DNA from: Adiantum capillus-veneris
Lineage: Eukaryota > Streptophyta > Polypodiopsida > Polypodiales > Pteridaceae
Assembly: GCA_014529385.2 (NCBI GenBank)
Contig: CM043942.1
Coordinates: 111,882,141 to 111,942,140 of the forward strand
Reading direction: 5' to 3'
Length of the DNA: 60,000 nt
Each line of letters begins with the position of its first letter. The stretch's first letter is position 1. The notes under the pieces were generated by a model that ran no database searches, had not been told where the DNA came from, and was given only the letters and a program-made list of their open reading frames with translations. The position numbers and the translations under genes were made by a program. This document shows positions 45,306 to 58,320 of the stretch, piece by piece.

Positions 45306-47545
45306 GACAATGAGTACCTCCTCACCACAATGTGGCATGCACACTTCTTCCCTATACAATTCTATCTTGAAAATCTCTAGTTAGTGTTGATCTCCATACA
45401 TGATTGATTTATCACATTGTGGTGGCATATCAAAAGCAATATATCCATCATATTGCAATAGAAGCTCACATATTTGCATTAATTTTTGAGCTTGACAAAG
45501 CACGACTGTGATGTTGGTGTGAAATTGTTGGCATTTTATGATATCAACAAAACTTTCCTAGTGATGGATGTTGCCTTGTAGGTCCTCTTTGATAAAAAAT
45601 GGTGAAATCATGGAACCAACATTACTGTGCAATAGAGAATTAGACAACACAACCCTGTAAAACTGAGAAACCTCATGATCAATGGCATAGACATTTCTCT
45701 CTCATATTATTTCTCTTATCCGCTCAAGCATTACATGTTCTCTAGACAAAGTGAGACGACCTTACATGTTTAGATGTGCCAAACGATGTGCCTCTAGTCT
45801 TTAGCCCAATGGAATAGTTCCATTGACATCTAAGGTCTTTCACCCTCTCATCTAAAATCCCTTTCCTCATCAACCAAAGCTTGGCTTCTCTTGAAATTCT
45901 TGCCTTGCATTGAATGGGAAAAATACATGCATACTGACTAGCAAGAAGCATTGCTTGTTAGAACATTATAGAAGTGCAAAGACTTTAGGGGTTGAAACAT
46001 GACAAGGTGGACCCTTCTTTAGGCTAGTGGGCATGCTATTTTTTACTTGGACATGTGGAACAAGTGTTTTTTCTTACGGTCTAGCAACAACAATCAACGT
46101 TGAGGGAGATTGGATGAGCAACCAGCTTCCTTTAACTCTTTCGGGAAGAGAGAGTGAGAGAGAGAGAGAGAGAGAGCTATGTGTGTGTGTTTTTGTACTC
46201 TTTACATACTGAGACAATGGGAGAGACCGCCTAAATCTGGAATGAGCATGGCCCGTCTTACTTTCTTGTGGTATTTTTTTACGGATGGTGTAGATAAGCC
46301 ATCTCAACAATCTTGTTACCTTTTTTCTTACAAGATACATGGCTATAGTGCCGCTACATTGTCATGCATGTTGGTTTTTGCTATAATAAAGGAAGGAGAC
46401 TCTAAAGACCAACTTGCATGGTGTACTATGGTATCCCCTTTTCAATATTTTGACTAGCACAAACCTCTACTTTCTGTAATTGGTGCATATAGAGAGACAG
46501 AGGAGGCCATGAATTAAACTCGAGTGTGGATAACATCTCATGTCCAGCACTACCCTCACGATGGGTGACCCCTTCCCCACGTCCGGCCCTCGCTTAGAGT
46601 TATGTTAGCATACGTGATTGGTTGACAATGGCATAAAAAACGCTACAGAGGACTCGCCGTGTGGCCAATGTGACTGGGTAGGGTGGAGAAACCTACAAGG
46701 TATTTGCCCAAGTAAGGCAACATCACACATGGCCACCGTATTTGTGTGACATGAGCCTAATTACTTAGATTTGTAGTCCGATGCCTAGCCTATGCCATTG
46801 ACTATCCAAAGAGTGAGCCCCAAATTTTGGACAACATGGTGTCTAAGTTTCATTGGGCATGCTATTACGTGACAAGGGTGGAGAATAAAATGCTAGTGAT
46901 GAGGGTGGAAGAAGAATGTGTTGGGAATCTAGAGATGGTGAGAATCATCCCAAGCATGAGCTACGCATGAGAGGAATGTTGCATTGTGAAAGAGATCTTC
47001 TATAGAGTCACGTTCAACAACAATGAAGGAGTTCAAATAAAAAGAAGTATATACCTCACGCTATCCAGAGCAGATTAGGGTATAAGAGAAACATTATCTA
47101 TGAAGAACCAATCCTTTTATCTTTTATACCTCTGTGTCAAAGTAGCCTGCTGTATGCTACAGGCTTTCTGCACAAATCTTATCAAGCTCGTCCAATGAGG
47201 CCGTCTCTCATGAAATCATCATCAAAATTTGCAGTCATAGCTCGACAAAATTAGAAGACACAAAGAAAACTTGTATGTGTGTGTGTGTGGCTATCTGGTA
47301 GGGACTTAGGAAGTCATCATGGAAACAACGTTCATAAAACATGTTCCATGTTGCCAACCATGGTGGTGGCAGCATGGGGCAGAAATAAGATTCCACAGAG
47401 CTTGTTTATATGTTATGCGATAGTCAGGGAGGTGCATGGGATCGAGAGGAAGCAGCCCACGGATTGTAGCTGTAGATTTCTCTCTCTCTCTCTCTCTCTC
47501 CCCCCTGTCTATTGTCTAGCTTGCGCAAGCGCATTGTGACCATGG

Positions 47546-47832
47546 CTAATGATGATCCCGCATGTCTTTTTCTCTGGCCTTTTTCTCTGGCCTTGTGAAA
47601 CCTGTCAAAACTAGTCCGCGTCGGTGCGGAGTGGTTTGAGAAGGTTCATCGTTCACTAGCACACTATGTATACTTTAGTTTTTTTAGTAAAATCAGCTCC
47701 CACTAATGATGATCCCCGACTCTCTTTGTCTCCGCCTTGTGAAATCTGTTGAAACTAGTCAAGCTGGTGCAAATTGCTTTCAACAGGTTCAACAAAATCA
47801 GCACACTATATATACTTTTGTTTTTTTAATCA
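47546..47832. repeat. Tandem duplication, period about 157 bp, diverged
   Basis: Two units share CTAATGATGATCCC, CTTGTGAAA, AAACTAGTC, GCACACTAT and TATACTTT blocks in the same order. Confidence 0.8.
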
Positions 47833-49979
47833 AATTGGTTCCAACATGGTCCCTCCAATAGAAATACCTGCTTACGATATTAAAAACAAAAGGCCTAGGC
47901 ACCTCATAGCAGTGCACTCGACAATTGAGGGGAGGTGTAATGGAAGGGAAGTAGGAGCTAGTGGCAATTTCAATGACGGGTGGTAGGAGGGGCGGTAGGG
48001 CAAGTTAGTTGAGAAGGATGTGAGGATCGGCGACACCAAGAAAGTGCATGCTATGAAGAAATTCTTATTTTTTGTTATCATGATGCTACAAAAGGGAGAT
48101 ATTGTGAGGGATTACTCAAATAGTTTAAATTTTCTCTTCTTTGGCCATGTCAAGGGTTCAGTTTCCATAATGCGTGGTTCTTTTCTTAACAAACCAAGAA
48201 ACCTTGAAGAAATCATGACCTTGAACGAATATCTTGAGATTCCTTCTAGAGAGATTGAAAGTAGCTAGTATGTGGTAGGTGGAATCTACTCTAGTAGGCT
48301 ATACAAAGATAATAATCACCATGTATGTCCTTGGTGAAACTAATCCAAATAATTTGGCACCAACGTGGACCGGTTCTAGCACGGGTCAATGCCATCGCCG
48401 GCGACAATATATCAAGGTGATGTTGTGGTGGGGCCGAACGATGTTGGAGTAGATTTAAAAAAATGATAAAACCATGTTTTGGTTTAACTAGATCACATTT
48501 GTATGGGAAAATAAACTCATGAGCATATTGAAGAAATTGACACTGGCCAAATAGGTCTACGGCACTACAGACTTGTTCCGATATCCAACTTTTAACTGCC
48601 AGGAACACATTTTGAAAGGTGTCTGGCTTCTCCAACATGCCTCAGGCCTTTTTTTCTATAAAATTGTGATCCAATTTAATACATTCATCAATTGTGAATA
48701 CAATCATATAAACGTGTTCACGTTATTGGCGAATTGAAAGTATATGAATCATACACATAAAAGTTAAACAATGAAACAATGAGGGCATTTAATTATGTAG
48801 TTCAACATCTGGTCATGGTTGTCAAAGATGGGAAAGGGCTTCCTTGCGTCATGATCCTCAATTTAGTGTATGTCGCCGAAGATTTGAATGATTCTTGTAA
48901 TCATGTTGATGAGAGTAAGAGTACAAGAATTGCGTTCATTTCAGTGATTGAAGATCTAGAGGAGCTCGGCAAGAAGAGGGCAAGAAGCTAGTTTGGAGCT
49001 TGTGCCTTTTCACATTATGCCCAAAGGTAGTCCATGTGTGGACGAGGGGGATGATAGCCACCTACAACTGGACAAAGGTGAGGACATCCTAAAGACCACA
49101 CAGGTCTTTAGCTGCTTTGAGTGTTCGGATTTTCCTTTATGCAGACTTATTCTATATGCATGTGTTTGCGGTCTTAGATTAGATGTTGTTTCTCTGAAGG
49201 TAGCTTTTGCTAGAGAGAGTTAAATTAAAGAGAAAGAAGCTTTTATAGTTTCAATGCACACGTGTAGAAAGGAGGAAACCCCATTGATAGGTAATCAATA
49301 ATAAGCACATAGAAGCCAAAGTGTCCTTGTCAACATCCTTTTTGTTGTTATGCTTCTTTTTACATAAATAAAATTATTGAGACATGGGAGCCCTCGTGGA
49401 AATATATTAACAAAGAAAATAAAGATAAGTTGGCCTTGCAACCACACTTAGAGTCATTGCTAGAAAAAATGTTTTATGTGTGGGCAGGGAACCACTAGAC
49501 AATGGCATGGCAAGTAGTAGTAAATGATACTGTTTCATCAAATAATGTGTTTATGTTTTGTTTAGTATGAATACGCATGTGACTAGTGTCATATCATCTT
49601 CAGGATGAGTTGATGAATTGTGCAATTGTATGTGGTGCCCATCATGAGGACTATCTCCCAGCATTGCCAAAGAGGTATCAAGATCTCCTTGCTCTTTGCA
49701 AAAAAAAAGCAAAAAAATGAGAGGAACCATTGCTACCTTAAATCAAAATCATATCGATGTCGTTATTGGAGGCCAGCAAGATCACATGTGCTTCCTATGG
49801 AAACTATCGTGACATATTCATAGAACACTTGTCACAATGACATCACACTTAGTATGTGTCCTTTCCCTTATCAATTTTGAATATCTCTCTAATTTACACA
49901 TAACTTTATTGAGGGACTCACTGGTTCTTTTTGTCGCTAAAAAAAACTCACTCGCCATCTTGTAAGACTCCTTGCTATA

Positions 49980-50930
49980 TGCATAAACAACCATTCAATG
50001 ATGTTGTTTAGCATCACTTGTATTCTTAAGAAGTTGTTCTATGTATCTGATAGTTTTTTGCCATTAAAATGGCTCCTGATAGGTCGTGAATAAAAGGTGT
50101 AGAAAATGGATTTCACCCGCACCTAGGGACTTTCTCATGACACATAATTGAAATAGCGGGTGCCAGTGTCAATCCCAGACACTTATATTCTCTATATGTG
50201 GAATATGTCTCAAATAAAAATGTCATAAATAAGATCTTCCAAGTACAAGATGTATCTGTGTGTGGAGGTAATTGCAAACACCTCGTGACGTGCATGAGAG
50301 AAACCCTGAGTAACCTTCATTCACACTGATTAAATTGAATTCCTTGAGTTCCTAGACCATGTTGTATCCTATGTGACAATAGTTGTCAAATCAAACCCTA
50401 CAAGAGGGTCCATTACTGGGTTATGCAAATAATTTATTGTGGACACTACAAACCAAAATTCTTGGCTCTTACATGACCTTGTCATCTCTCTAAAGAGCAA
50501 AAATGGATGAAACCATAGAAAATGATACATCCGGCTTGAAAAATTAAACACAAAAATATTCAAAAATAAAACAAAACCAAATGAAGATGCGTACTTGGAG
50601 ATTGAACATAGTGTTCACTTACTTGTAGTCAAAGTAACATGGCCAAATTTCCAACCTACAAAGGCCTAGTATCACTAATTGAAAACTAATGAAATGCAAG
50701 TATAGTTTCACATGTAACCTTAACGGTTGCCTTTGCAATCAAACCCCTTTGTTATAACCCTGGGTGTTTCCTTCGCAATCCAAACCCCTTGGTTAGAATC
50801 ATCCTTGTCAAGTCCCTTAGATGCTACATGAAAACCCCTCAAACTAGTAGCCGATGATGACCAAGGGAGTCTATCATGTATAATAATGAAAATAAACTTT
50901 CAAAGGTCAACTTTTCTACCACCCTCGACA
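49980..50930 (-). mobile_element. Second copy of the gag-only LTR element, continuation
   Basis: From ATGCATAAACAACCATTC onward the sequence follows 6645-7480 block by block: CACCTAGGGACTTT, GTGGAATATGT, ACAAGATGTA and TTCCTAGACCATGTTGTATCC. The match fades by about 50930; the gag-like frame, leader and 5' LTR are not found, so this copy is truncated. Confidence 0.75.
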
Positions 50931-51237
50931 TGAATTACTCTCTTGATAGTAGCGAGGCCATGCCTACATTTACGAGTTAGGTCTTCAAGCTAGCTCAACG
51001 AAGCGAGTTTTTTCTTTTTTTTTGAGGACCTTCGTCCCTACCTCCCCTTCCTCCTCTTGCCGCCCATCCTCTTCCCTTGCTCCTCCTCCTCCAACATCCT
51101 CCCTCTCCTCCACCTCCTCTCACCATTTACTCCTCTAGCTACCCTCACTTTCTCCTTCTTGTCTTCCAGCAACCCCCTCCCTTCATCAAGGTCCTCCACT
51201 CCCTTCTTCCTCTCTCTTTTCCTATCACTCTATACCC

Positions 51238-51256
51238 ATCTCCCCCCTCCCAACAC

Positions 51257-51315
<59 letters not shown>

Positions 51316-51385
51316 GACACCCACCTCCCCTCATCCTGTGACAGTGTGTGTGTCCACCCCCTGTCACCCCTCTCTCTCCCTGTCT

Positions 51386-51447
<62 letters not shown>
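51238..51447. repeat. CT and poly-C tracts
   Basis: (CT)n at about 51261-51313, poly-C of about 35 bp at 51387-51421, then another CT tract leading directly into the three-copy repeat. Confidence 0.95.
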
Positions 51448-51790
51448 TGACATGGATAGATTACCCCCATTCCAAGTATTTGATGGACGCACTCTCCTTG
51501 TCTCTCACACAGAACGAGATCACTCAGCTCATTGGACAGGACTTGGTTCAGCTAGACACTAAGAGGACATGGATACAGCCTATGCATGTGCTTGGCACAA
51601 AGATGGCTTTCTACAGAGATCAACTCCTTCAGCTTACATAGGATGGTTTTGTGACCATACCCCCTTACATGAACACTCATCTATCCCATGGATTACGATG
51701 TGTTATTGGACAGTTGCGCACATCATCACATCAGTGAGGTTGGTAGAATAGAGGAGTACCATCAGAGGCTAGGGTTGAGAGAGACCGAGA
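51448..51790 (+). repeat. Three-copy repeat, unit A
   Basis: Runs from TTGACATGGATAGATTACCC to GGCTAGGGTTGAGAGAGA and matches unit B (51958-52300, direct) and unit C (52680-53030, inverted). Read on the plus strand it encodes a short conserved-looking peptide, DALSLSLTQNEITQLIGQDL then LGTKMAFYRDQLLQL, also visible in unit B with changes. I do not recognise it. Confidence 0.85.
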
Positions 51791-51957
51791 TGTGGCAGAG
51801 AGTGAGAGAGAGATACAAAGAGAGTAGGAGGCAAAGAGAGAGAGAGAGGGGGGGGGGGGGGGGAGTGCCTTCTTGTTTTATTTTTTTTACAGAGAGAAAG
51901 AGTGGGGGAAGGGGCTGCTTTAGGAAAAAAAGAAAAAAACTCCAAGCACAAGCACTA

Positions 51958-52306
51958 ATGATGGATAGATTACCCCATTTCCAATATTCATTGGATGCAC
52001 CCTCCTTGTCTCTCACGAGATCACTTCGCTCATCAGAGAGAAATTGATTCAGTTAGACACTAGGAGGACATGGATATAGCCTATGGTTGTGCTTGACACA
52101 AAGATGGATTTATACAGATAGCATCTCCTTACGCTTACAAAGGATGGTTTTGTGACCAAACCTGCCTACATGAACACTCATCTATCCCATGGATTACGAT
52201 GTGTTATTGGACAGATGCGCACATCATCATATAAATTAGAGATTGAGGCTGACAGATTTAGTGGAATACCAAAAGAGGCTAGGATTGAGAGAGAGCAAGG
52301 TGTGGT

Positions 52307-52345
<39 letters not shown>

Positions 52346-52616
52346 AGAAGGCAAAGAGAGAGAGGGAAGATATGGAGGGAGGGAAAAAAGAGAGAGAGAG
52401 GGGGGGGGGGGGGGGGAGTGAGAGGGAGAGGGGGGAATGCCTTCTACTTTTTTTTTTAATATAGGAAAAGAGTGGGGGGGGGAGGGGGTGCTTTAGATAA
52501 AAAGGGAAAAAAAAAACCCAACCCCAAGCAATTCCCCTTTTTTATCTAAAGTACCCTCTTCCCCCCCACTCTTTCCCTCTTAAAAAAACAAAAAGTAGGA
52601 GGCATCCCCCGCCCCC

Positions 52617-52669
<53 letters not shown>

Positions 52670-53022
52670 CACTACACCTTGCTCTCTCTCAACCCTAGCC
52701 TCTTTTGGTAATCCTCTAAATTTGGCAAACCTCAATCTCTAACTGATGTGATGATGTGCGCATATTTCCAATAACACATCATAATCCATGGGATAGATGA
52801 GTGTTCATGTAGGCAGTTTGGTCACAAAATCATCCTCTATAAGCTTAAGGAGGCGTTCTCTGTAGAAAACCATCTTCGTTCCAAGCACACACATAGGGTG
52901 TGTCCATGTCCTCCTAATGTCTAACTGAATCAAGTCCTCTCTAATGAGCTAAGTGATCTTGGTCCTTGTGAGAGACAAGGAGGATGCGTTCAACGAATAC
53001 TATAAAGGGGTAATTTATCAAT

Positions 53023-53030
<8 letters not shown>
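51958..53030. repeat. About 1.07-kb palindrome (foldback) formed by units B and C
   Basis: The left arm (51958-about 52505) and right arm (about 52530-53030) are inverted copies centred near 52517. The pairing includes GTGCTTTAGATAAAAAGGG against TTTTTTATCTAAAGTAC at the centre, the poly-G/poly-C and GA/CT tracts, and the unit sequences to the ends (GATAGATTACCCC against GGGGTAATTTATC). Arms differ by scattered substitutions and microsatellite length. A transcript would fold into long double-stranded RNA. Confidence 0.88.
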
Positions 53031-53058
<28 letters not shown>

Positions 53059-53082
53059 ATGGAGGGAGGGAAAGAAGAAGAA

Positions 53083-53230
53083 GAGGATTTTAATGTCATA
53101 GGAAACTATCTGAAGAGAACTCAATCGACGGGAGTTGAACTCAAGACCTGTTATTCAAGAGGGAAATGGCATAACCAATCCACCACACTTGGGTGATAGA
53201 AAGGTTATACTCTTTTCTTCTTTTTATTAG
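53083..53230 (-). repeat. tRNA-derived SINE-like sequence, copy 3, with A and B boxes
   Basis: On the minus strand TGGTGGATTGG fits the Pol III A box TRGYNNANNNG. After 34 bases GTTCAACTC fits the B box GWTCRANNC. The spacing is that of a tRNA gene. Upstream is AATAAAAAGAAGAAAAGAG and CACCCAAGTG; downstream is the family tail GTTTCCTATGACATTAAAAT. The tRNA-like stems are not good enough for a real tRNA gene. Confidence 0.6.
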
Positions 53231-53252
53231 CACACTGCTACACACACACCCA

Positions 53253-53408
53253 AGAAAAAGAGGATTTTAACGTCGCAGGAAACTATCCCAAGAGACATCA
53301 AACATATGGTAGTTGAACTCAAGACATCATATTCACGAGGAAAATGGTATAACCAATCTACCACACTTGGGTGATAGAAAGATTATATCGTTTTCCTCTT
53401 TTTATTAA
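53253..53408 (-). repeat. tRNA-derived SINE-like sequence, copy 4
   Basis: Tandem neighbour of copy 3 in the same orientation, more diverged. The B box GTTCAACTA is altered at the last base; the tail reads GTTTCCTGCGACGTTAAAAT on the minus strand. Confidence 0.55.
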
Positions 53409-53429
53409 CACGCACAAACCCACACCCAC

Positions 53430-53463
53430 ATACACAAACCCACACACACACACACACAATTGT

Positions 53464-53541
<78 letters not shown>

Positions 53542-53627
53542 TTGGACGGAGGGAAAGAGAGAGATCAGGGGTGGGTATGGGGAGAGAAATATGAGGGATC
53601 AAAGAGAGAAGCTGGAGGGGAGGGGCT

Positions 53628-53680
<53 letters not shown>

Positions 53681-53718
53681 AGGAAAGGGAGAAAGACGGG
53701 GGGGAGAGGGTAGGGGCT

Positions 53719-53747
<29 letters not shown>
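53430..53747. repeat. Cluster of CA, GT, GA and CA microsatellites
   Basis: CA about 53441-53457, GT then GA 53462-53534, GA about 53632-53679, CA about 53718-53744. Long frames across this block are artefacts. Confidence 0.95.
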
Positions 53748-53751
<4 letters not shown>

Positions 53752-56700
53752 ATGAGGAGGTTCTTGGCTACATTACCGGAGGGAGGGGTGGCAATGGGCT
53801 ATGGTTGTAGGATTAGGGGTGGCACATGGTGGTAGTAAGCTAGCACCACCAACCATCATTGGTGGGCTAAACTGGTGGTGGCAATGGGTGCTAAGGGCCG
53901 GCAATGGGAGGTAGTGGTGGTGGGATGAAAAAAAAAACTTGCTCCAAATCTAGCTCCGTTGAGCACGCTCCATAACCGTCCCCCCAAAATACTATCCTCA
54001 TGAAATATCAAATTTATAGGTTGCACTTTGTGCATAGTGCCAAAGATGTGAAGTGCCGGTTGCTGTATGCATATACAACAATCATAAGCCCATCCAACAA
54101 CCTCAATTTATCTCATGAACATAGTACCTGATGTTATTGTGAAAGCGTAAACAATATTGTAGTGGGAAAAAACCCACCATATGGACATGCCATGAATGCA
54201 TATCTGAAGAATATCGTAACAATCCCCTTGGATTTAGTGACAGTTCCAACCATGTGAACAACTGCTATGTGTGCCTTGTACGAATACATTGACATGGATA
54301 TATCATAGCTCATCTAAAAAAAAAACAAATCGTGAGTTTATATCCACTTATTACCAAATATCAATGTCATTATCTTTGATCTAAAATGAATAGATATATT
54401 GTGGCACATAATAGAATCCTCGCTTCACATAAGGTCTGTCAAAGCATTTTTCTTTGCACACTATGAGTCTCATGGGATCTGCGAAAGCACTTGCTTTGCA
54501 AAACCGAGAAATATTGTATAAAATGAAAAGTTAAAAATAGGAAAAACAAGTTTAACTTAAAGTCTACTAACCTTGTTGCCCCTCTGAGACGAGTATCCAT
54601 TGCATGATCAACGTGGCTCATAGCCATGTATGCCGATAACTTGAGAGCTTCGGATGTCTTGCACATTCCCTCTTGGCTTGGTTCAATCCGATCTCTAGCG
54701 AAAAAACATAAAGACATATTGCAAAGTTTCCCCCATGTTCATATGCTGATAGCATACTCCAAACTTTGGAAACAGCTATGCAATATGTCTTAAAGTGAAG
54801 CCTTGCTTCCTAGAAGTCTATCGAAAAGATTCTAGATAGAATGTTGAATGCTCATAGAAAACAGGTCTGCTTGTTGACACACATGTGTCCAAGTAGGGAA
54901 GAATGGATCTTGTCAAAATTTCATGGAAAAGTGGCCTTGCCAAATCGTGCAGCTTATTGAGAATCATGAGATTTGCTTAGTAAGTTGGCACTTTGAAAAT
55001 TCTTGTAGAAGTGAAGTGAAACTTAAAGTATACATACTTAACAAGCTCCCTTGACATCAAAAGTCATAGCATCACGTTGTCAAAGTGCGCGTCTCTCTAG
55101 GGTCGACCGGGAAAGCGCTGGGCTTCTTGCTGTAGACCACGAGAGCCATGATTATTCTGCTCCCCCCCCCCCCCCCCCTCTTGACCTCTTCTTTGTCATG
55201 CTCTATTTATGATTCTTCTTCTCTGACTCTTCACAATTCCTAATGCCAAAAAAAGCCCCCCCCCTATGGGCATGTGTATCCTCCATTTTTTTATTTTTTG
55301 TTGAACAACCTCGCAATTTTTGGCCGAATCTCCTATTTTTGGACCCCTCTGCACGAGACACCACCCTTGATTTATTATTGTCATGACTTCCTTAATCCCC
55401 TAGCCTTATTCACATGAACGCCTCCTGGCCGAGGCAGCGACGATGCCATTGGTGCTCCCACCTTTGCCCTCAAAAAGGTTTTGCCTGAAGGGGAGTGTGA
55501 ACCCACCACCACATGGGCTTTCCACATAAGCAACTGAACTCGGACGCCGAACGTTACCGCCACCAACACCCAAAGTATTAGTGCCAAGTTGATGCTGCCC
55601 CCTACTTCCCCAAAACTGCCTGCGTCCGCTACCCCAAAGCCGCGCAAAGCCCAGCTCCATCAGGTGCCATAGCTAGTTGATCTCCTAGAGCTTCGAGTCC
55701 TCTACTCCTCGAGTAGGAGCCCTTCTTCATGCAGTATATATACCATGGGCTCTCATTCCGGTCCCTTGTATATGTGATATCTTCATGACACATGGCAGCC
55801 CCACGGGATGGTCACCCTCCAAGCTCCAAAAAGGTCCCCCGAAATTCTCAAAAAAATCCCATTTTTTGCCCCAACTTCAAACATCTGCGACTTATTGTTG
55901 AGGGCTCCCTTTGACAAAATGTAAAACCATGCTTGTAGACCCATACCATGAATTTGGTCCATGCAAGCACCACCCCATTCCAATCTCATCCGGCTTGTCA
56001 ACCAATGCACTAAAAACTGGGAAAACTTTGTCTGGAATCATGCCTTCGTCACTTGGTGGAAACTTCAACTCCTAGTAACTTGCCGACCGCGACTCTGTTT
56101 GACATGCCATCACTTTTTGTTTACTCCATATACTGCATAGAATGCATACAATCCGTGGAAGACCTCCAAAATTATCAGATGGCCCATATACCAAAGTGGC
56201 CAACCCGACACAAACCTTGCCCCTGGTAAAAGTTTGATTGCTAATAACTCGACATCCAAGACTCATACTGACGATCCAAAAGTACAAGCCGCTCCACAAA
56301 TCAAGCATTATGAATCCATAACTTTAGATTGACTTTGAACACTGGGAATCAACATGTGGACCTGCTCCTTCAACATTTCAAGATCTACATATCTGGGCCA
56401 AAAACCAGCACCTTGGATATTCTTTACCTTCCACCCTTCCAGGCCCTATTTGGAGCCCATCTTGGTCTAGAAACCCACATAAACCATACATCTCCGACCT
56501 CTTGCTGACATAGCAGCTATTAAAATTATCCATAAGTTGGAAACACCTTGAGTATGTATGTAAATTTTCATCTTTCTCCTTGTGCCTGCAAAGCAGCACG
56601 ACATCATATGTGTGGTGATCATCATTGGGTTCATCTCATAGATGTGGACGTCAATGTGCTTTTCAAAGCTTTGTATACTTATGTTGCTTTCTCCGCGGCA

Positions 56701-57379
56701 AGCTACATATCTCATGGCACCCTTTATCAAGTCAGATTGCAACACGTTGTTGTGTTGATCTCCTTGAGATGTTTAGAATATTACCACTACAAAATATTCA
56801 TTGTTACTTTGCCAACTGATAGATTCCATAGCAAACCAAAGCCAACCTTGTCTAGCATTCATAGAGAATCGATCTTGTCAAATTTTACCATGTATTGAAA
56901 ATCTAAAAAAATACTAGCAGGGTATGTAGCTCTTACCTCATGTGCTTGATTTCTATTTGCCTTGACCATATAGATTTGTTTTGATTGACGAAAACTCTGG
57001 AAAACTTTGCCGAGGAGCCCCTATCGGCTTCTCAAGTTGTAATAAGTGGTTGGCCATGACAAGCACCTTTGCCTAAAATTAGTCTATTATATATTAGCAA
57101 TACCCATTGAATCATCATTCCATACAGTGGTAAAGATTCCACAATTTGATATGCTCATAGCATACTCCAAATTGTAGGTAGGTATTATATAATAAGGATG
57201 AAAAAGAGAGTCGTGTTGCAGACAATGTCCTTAGAGATTTCAACCAAAGGAAGCTTGTGAGGAATCTCTGGAAGCTTGCATGACACAAATCAGGTTGAGC
57301 TCCACCTTGAATACGTCAATTTTCTTGTAGGAATTTCTATGCCTAGATGCCTTTGAATACGTTCGCATTAAACTATCCG
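53748..57379. other. No gene recognised
   Basis: About 3.6 kb without a recognisable coding domain on either strand. A poly-C run lies at about 55165-55181. Short frames (at most 116 codons) have no motif I know. A phrase around GCTGATAGCATACTCCAAA at about 54747 recurs as GCTCATAGCATACTCCAAA at about 57153, so parts may belong to one unidentified repeat family. Confidence 0.5.
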
Positions 57380-57712
57380 AGAGAAAGCTTGGGAAGCATG
57401 TTGAAAGGGATCGACCTCAAGTTCAAACAGCCTAATGATGTGTTTATTGTTTGAAAGCGAATGGCCTCACATTTGAACGAGCAAGGCTTGGAATCGTGCG
57501 TTGGCCTTTGGACTCCCGGAGAAAGATTGGGAAGCATGTTGGAAGTGTTTAGCCTTAAGTTCGAACGAGAAAGCTTGGGAAGAATGCTGAAAGAGATTCC
57601 TCTCAAGCTGAAATGAATGGATTGGCTTAATATTGTGTTGATTGCTTGAAATGTATCGACCTCAAGTTTGAATAAGCAAGTCTTAGAAGCATGCTTTGGC
57701 CTTTGGAATCCG
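57380..57712. repeat. Imperfect tandem repeat with GAGAAAGCTTGGGAAGCATG units
   Basis: Unit 1 (57380-57516) and unit 3 (57567-57712) share GAGAAAGCTTGGGAAG, GACCTCAAGTT and TTGGCCTTTGGA blocks in order; a shortened unit (57518-57566) lies between them. The minus-strand frame across it (57373-57831) gives a repetitive peptide of unknown meaning, likely by chance. Confidence 0.8.
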
Positions 57713-58320
57713 GGACTATGTTGTGGCCTAAGATTTGGACTCCAAAGGTTAGGAGCATGCAGCCTTTGGAATCTCCATTCTAGAGTGCTTATATAATGGC
57801 CCTTAATCTCAAGTTTGAGACAAAATCTCAACGTTATCTTGTCACAAACATCTGGTTCTATATAGCATGAGGATTGAAATTCAGATTTTTGTCATCAATG
57901 AACATGTCTACAGTGTGTAGAAGCTAATCCCCAAGATTGTGTATAATTGTAACACTCCTTGTTTTTTCTTTGTGAGAACAACAAGGATAGACACATAGTT
58001 GATTACGATGTACATCTTAGACAAGACTCAACCTTGAGTTTGGGCTTGAAGTGTTGTTTTCACAATGCCTACTCTGACAGAATCATGATCAAGGATGAAG
58101 CTTCAACATTAGTCACATGTGATCAAGTTTGTAGTTCTGAGACTCAAAAGCTTGGCATCATATGTGATTTTACTAGTCTATGCAAACCATTGAAAATTGC
58201 ATACAATCACAACGTGCATCCTTAAACATTGTTCGTGCCTCTTCTCAAGAAATAGAGAATGAGAAGAATAGTCCCATTTTTGTGCATTTTTTCCATAATT
58301 CCTAAATATGTGTTTTTAGT
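57713..58320. other. No gene recognised
   Basis: Contains an 88-codon plus-strand frame (57959-58225) with several Cys and His residues but no motif I know. Confidence 0.45.

Larger units (their letters stand above)
44842..49979. mobile_element. Probable 5.1-kb insertion of unknown class
   Basis: CCTTGCTATA occurs at 44842-44851 and again at 49970-49979. Sequence left of it (from 44813) and right of it (from 49980, TGCATAAACAACC) aligns with adjacent parts of the related element at 6617-6660, so about 5.1 kb was gained here. A 10-bp duplication would fit a Mutator-like element or a LINE, but no terminal inverted repeat, poly-A tail or transposase was found. Short frames at 48020-48268 and 48779-48991 are unrecognised. 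One caveat is that this copy also has about 15 bp more than the relative to the left of the duplication. Confidence 0.55.

Noticed and set aside
53083-53408. True tRNA genes
   Set aside because: A and B boxes are present but acceptor and anticodon stems do not pair well, and the same sequence is dispersed as part of a longer repeat.
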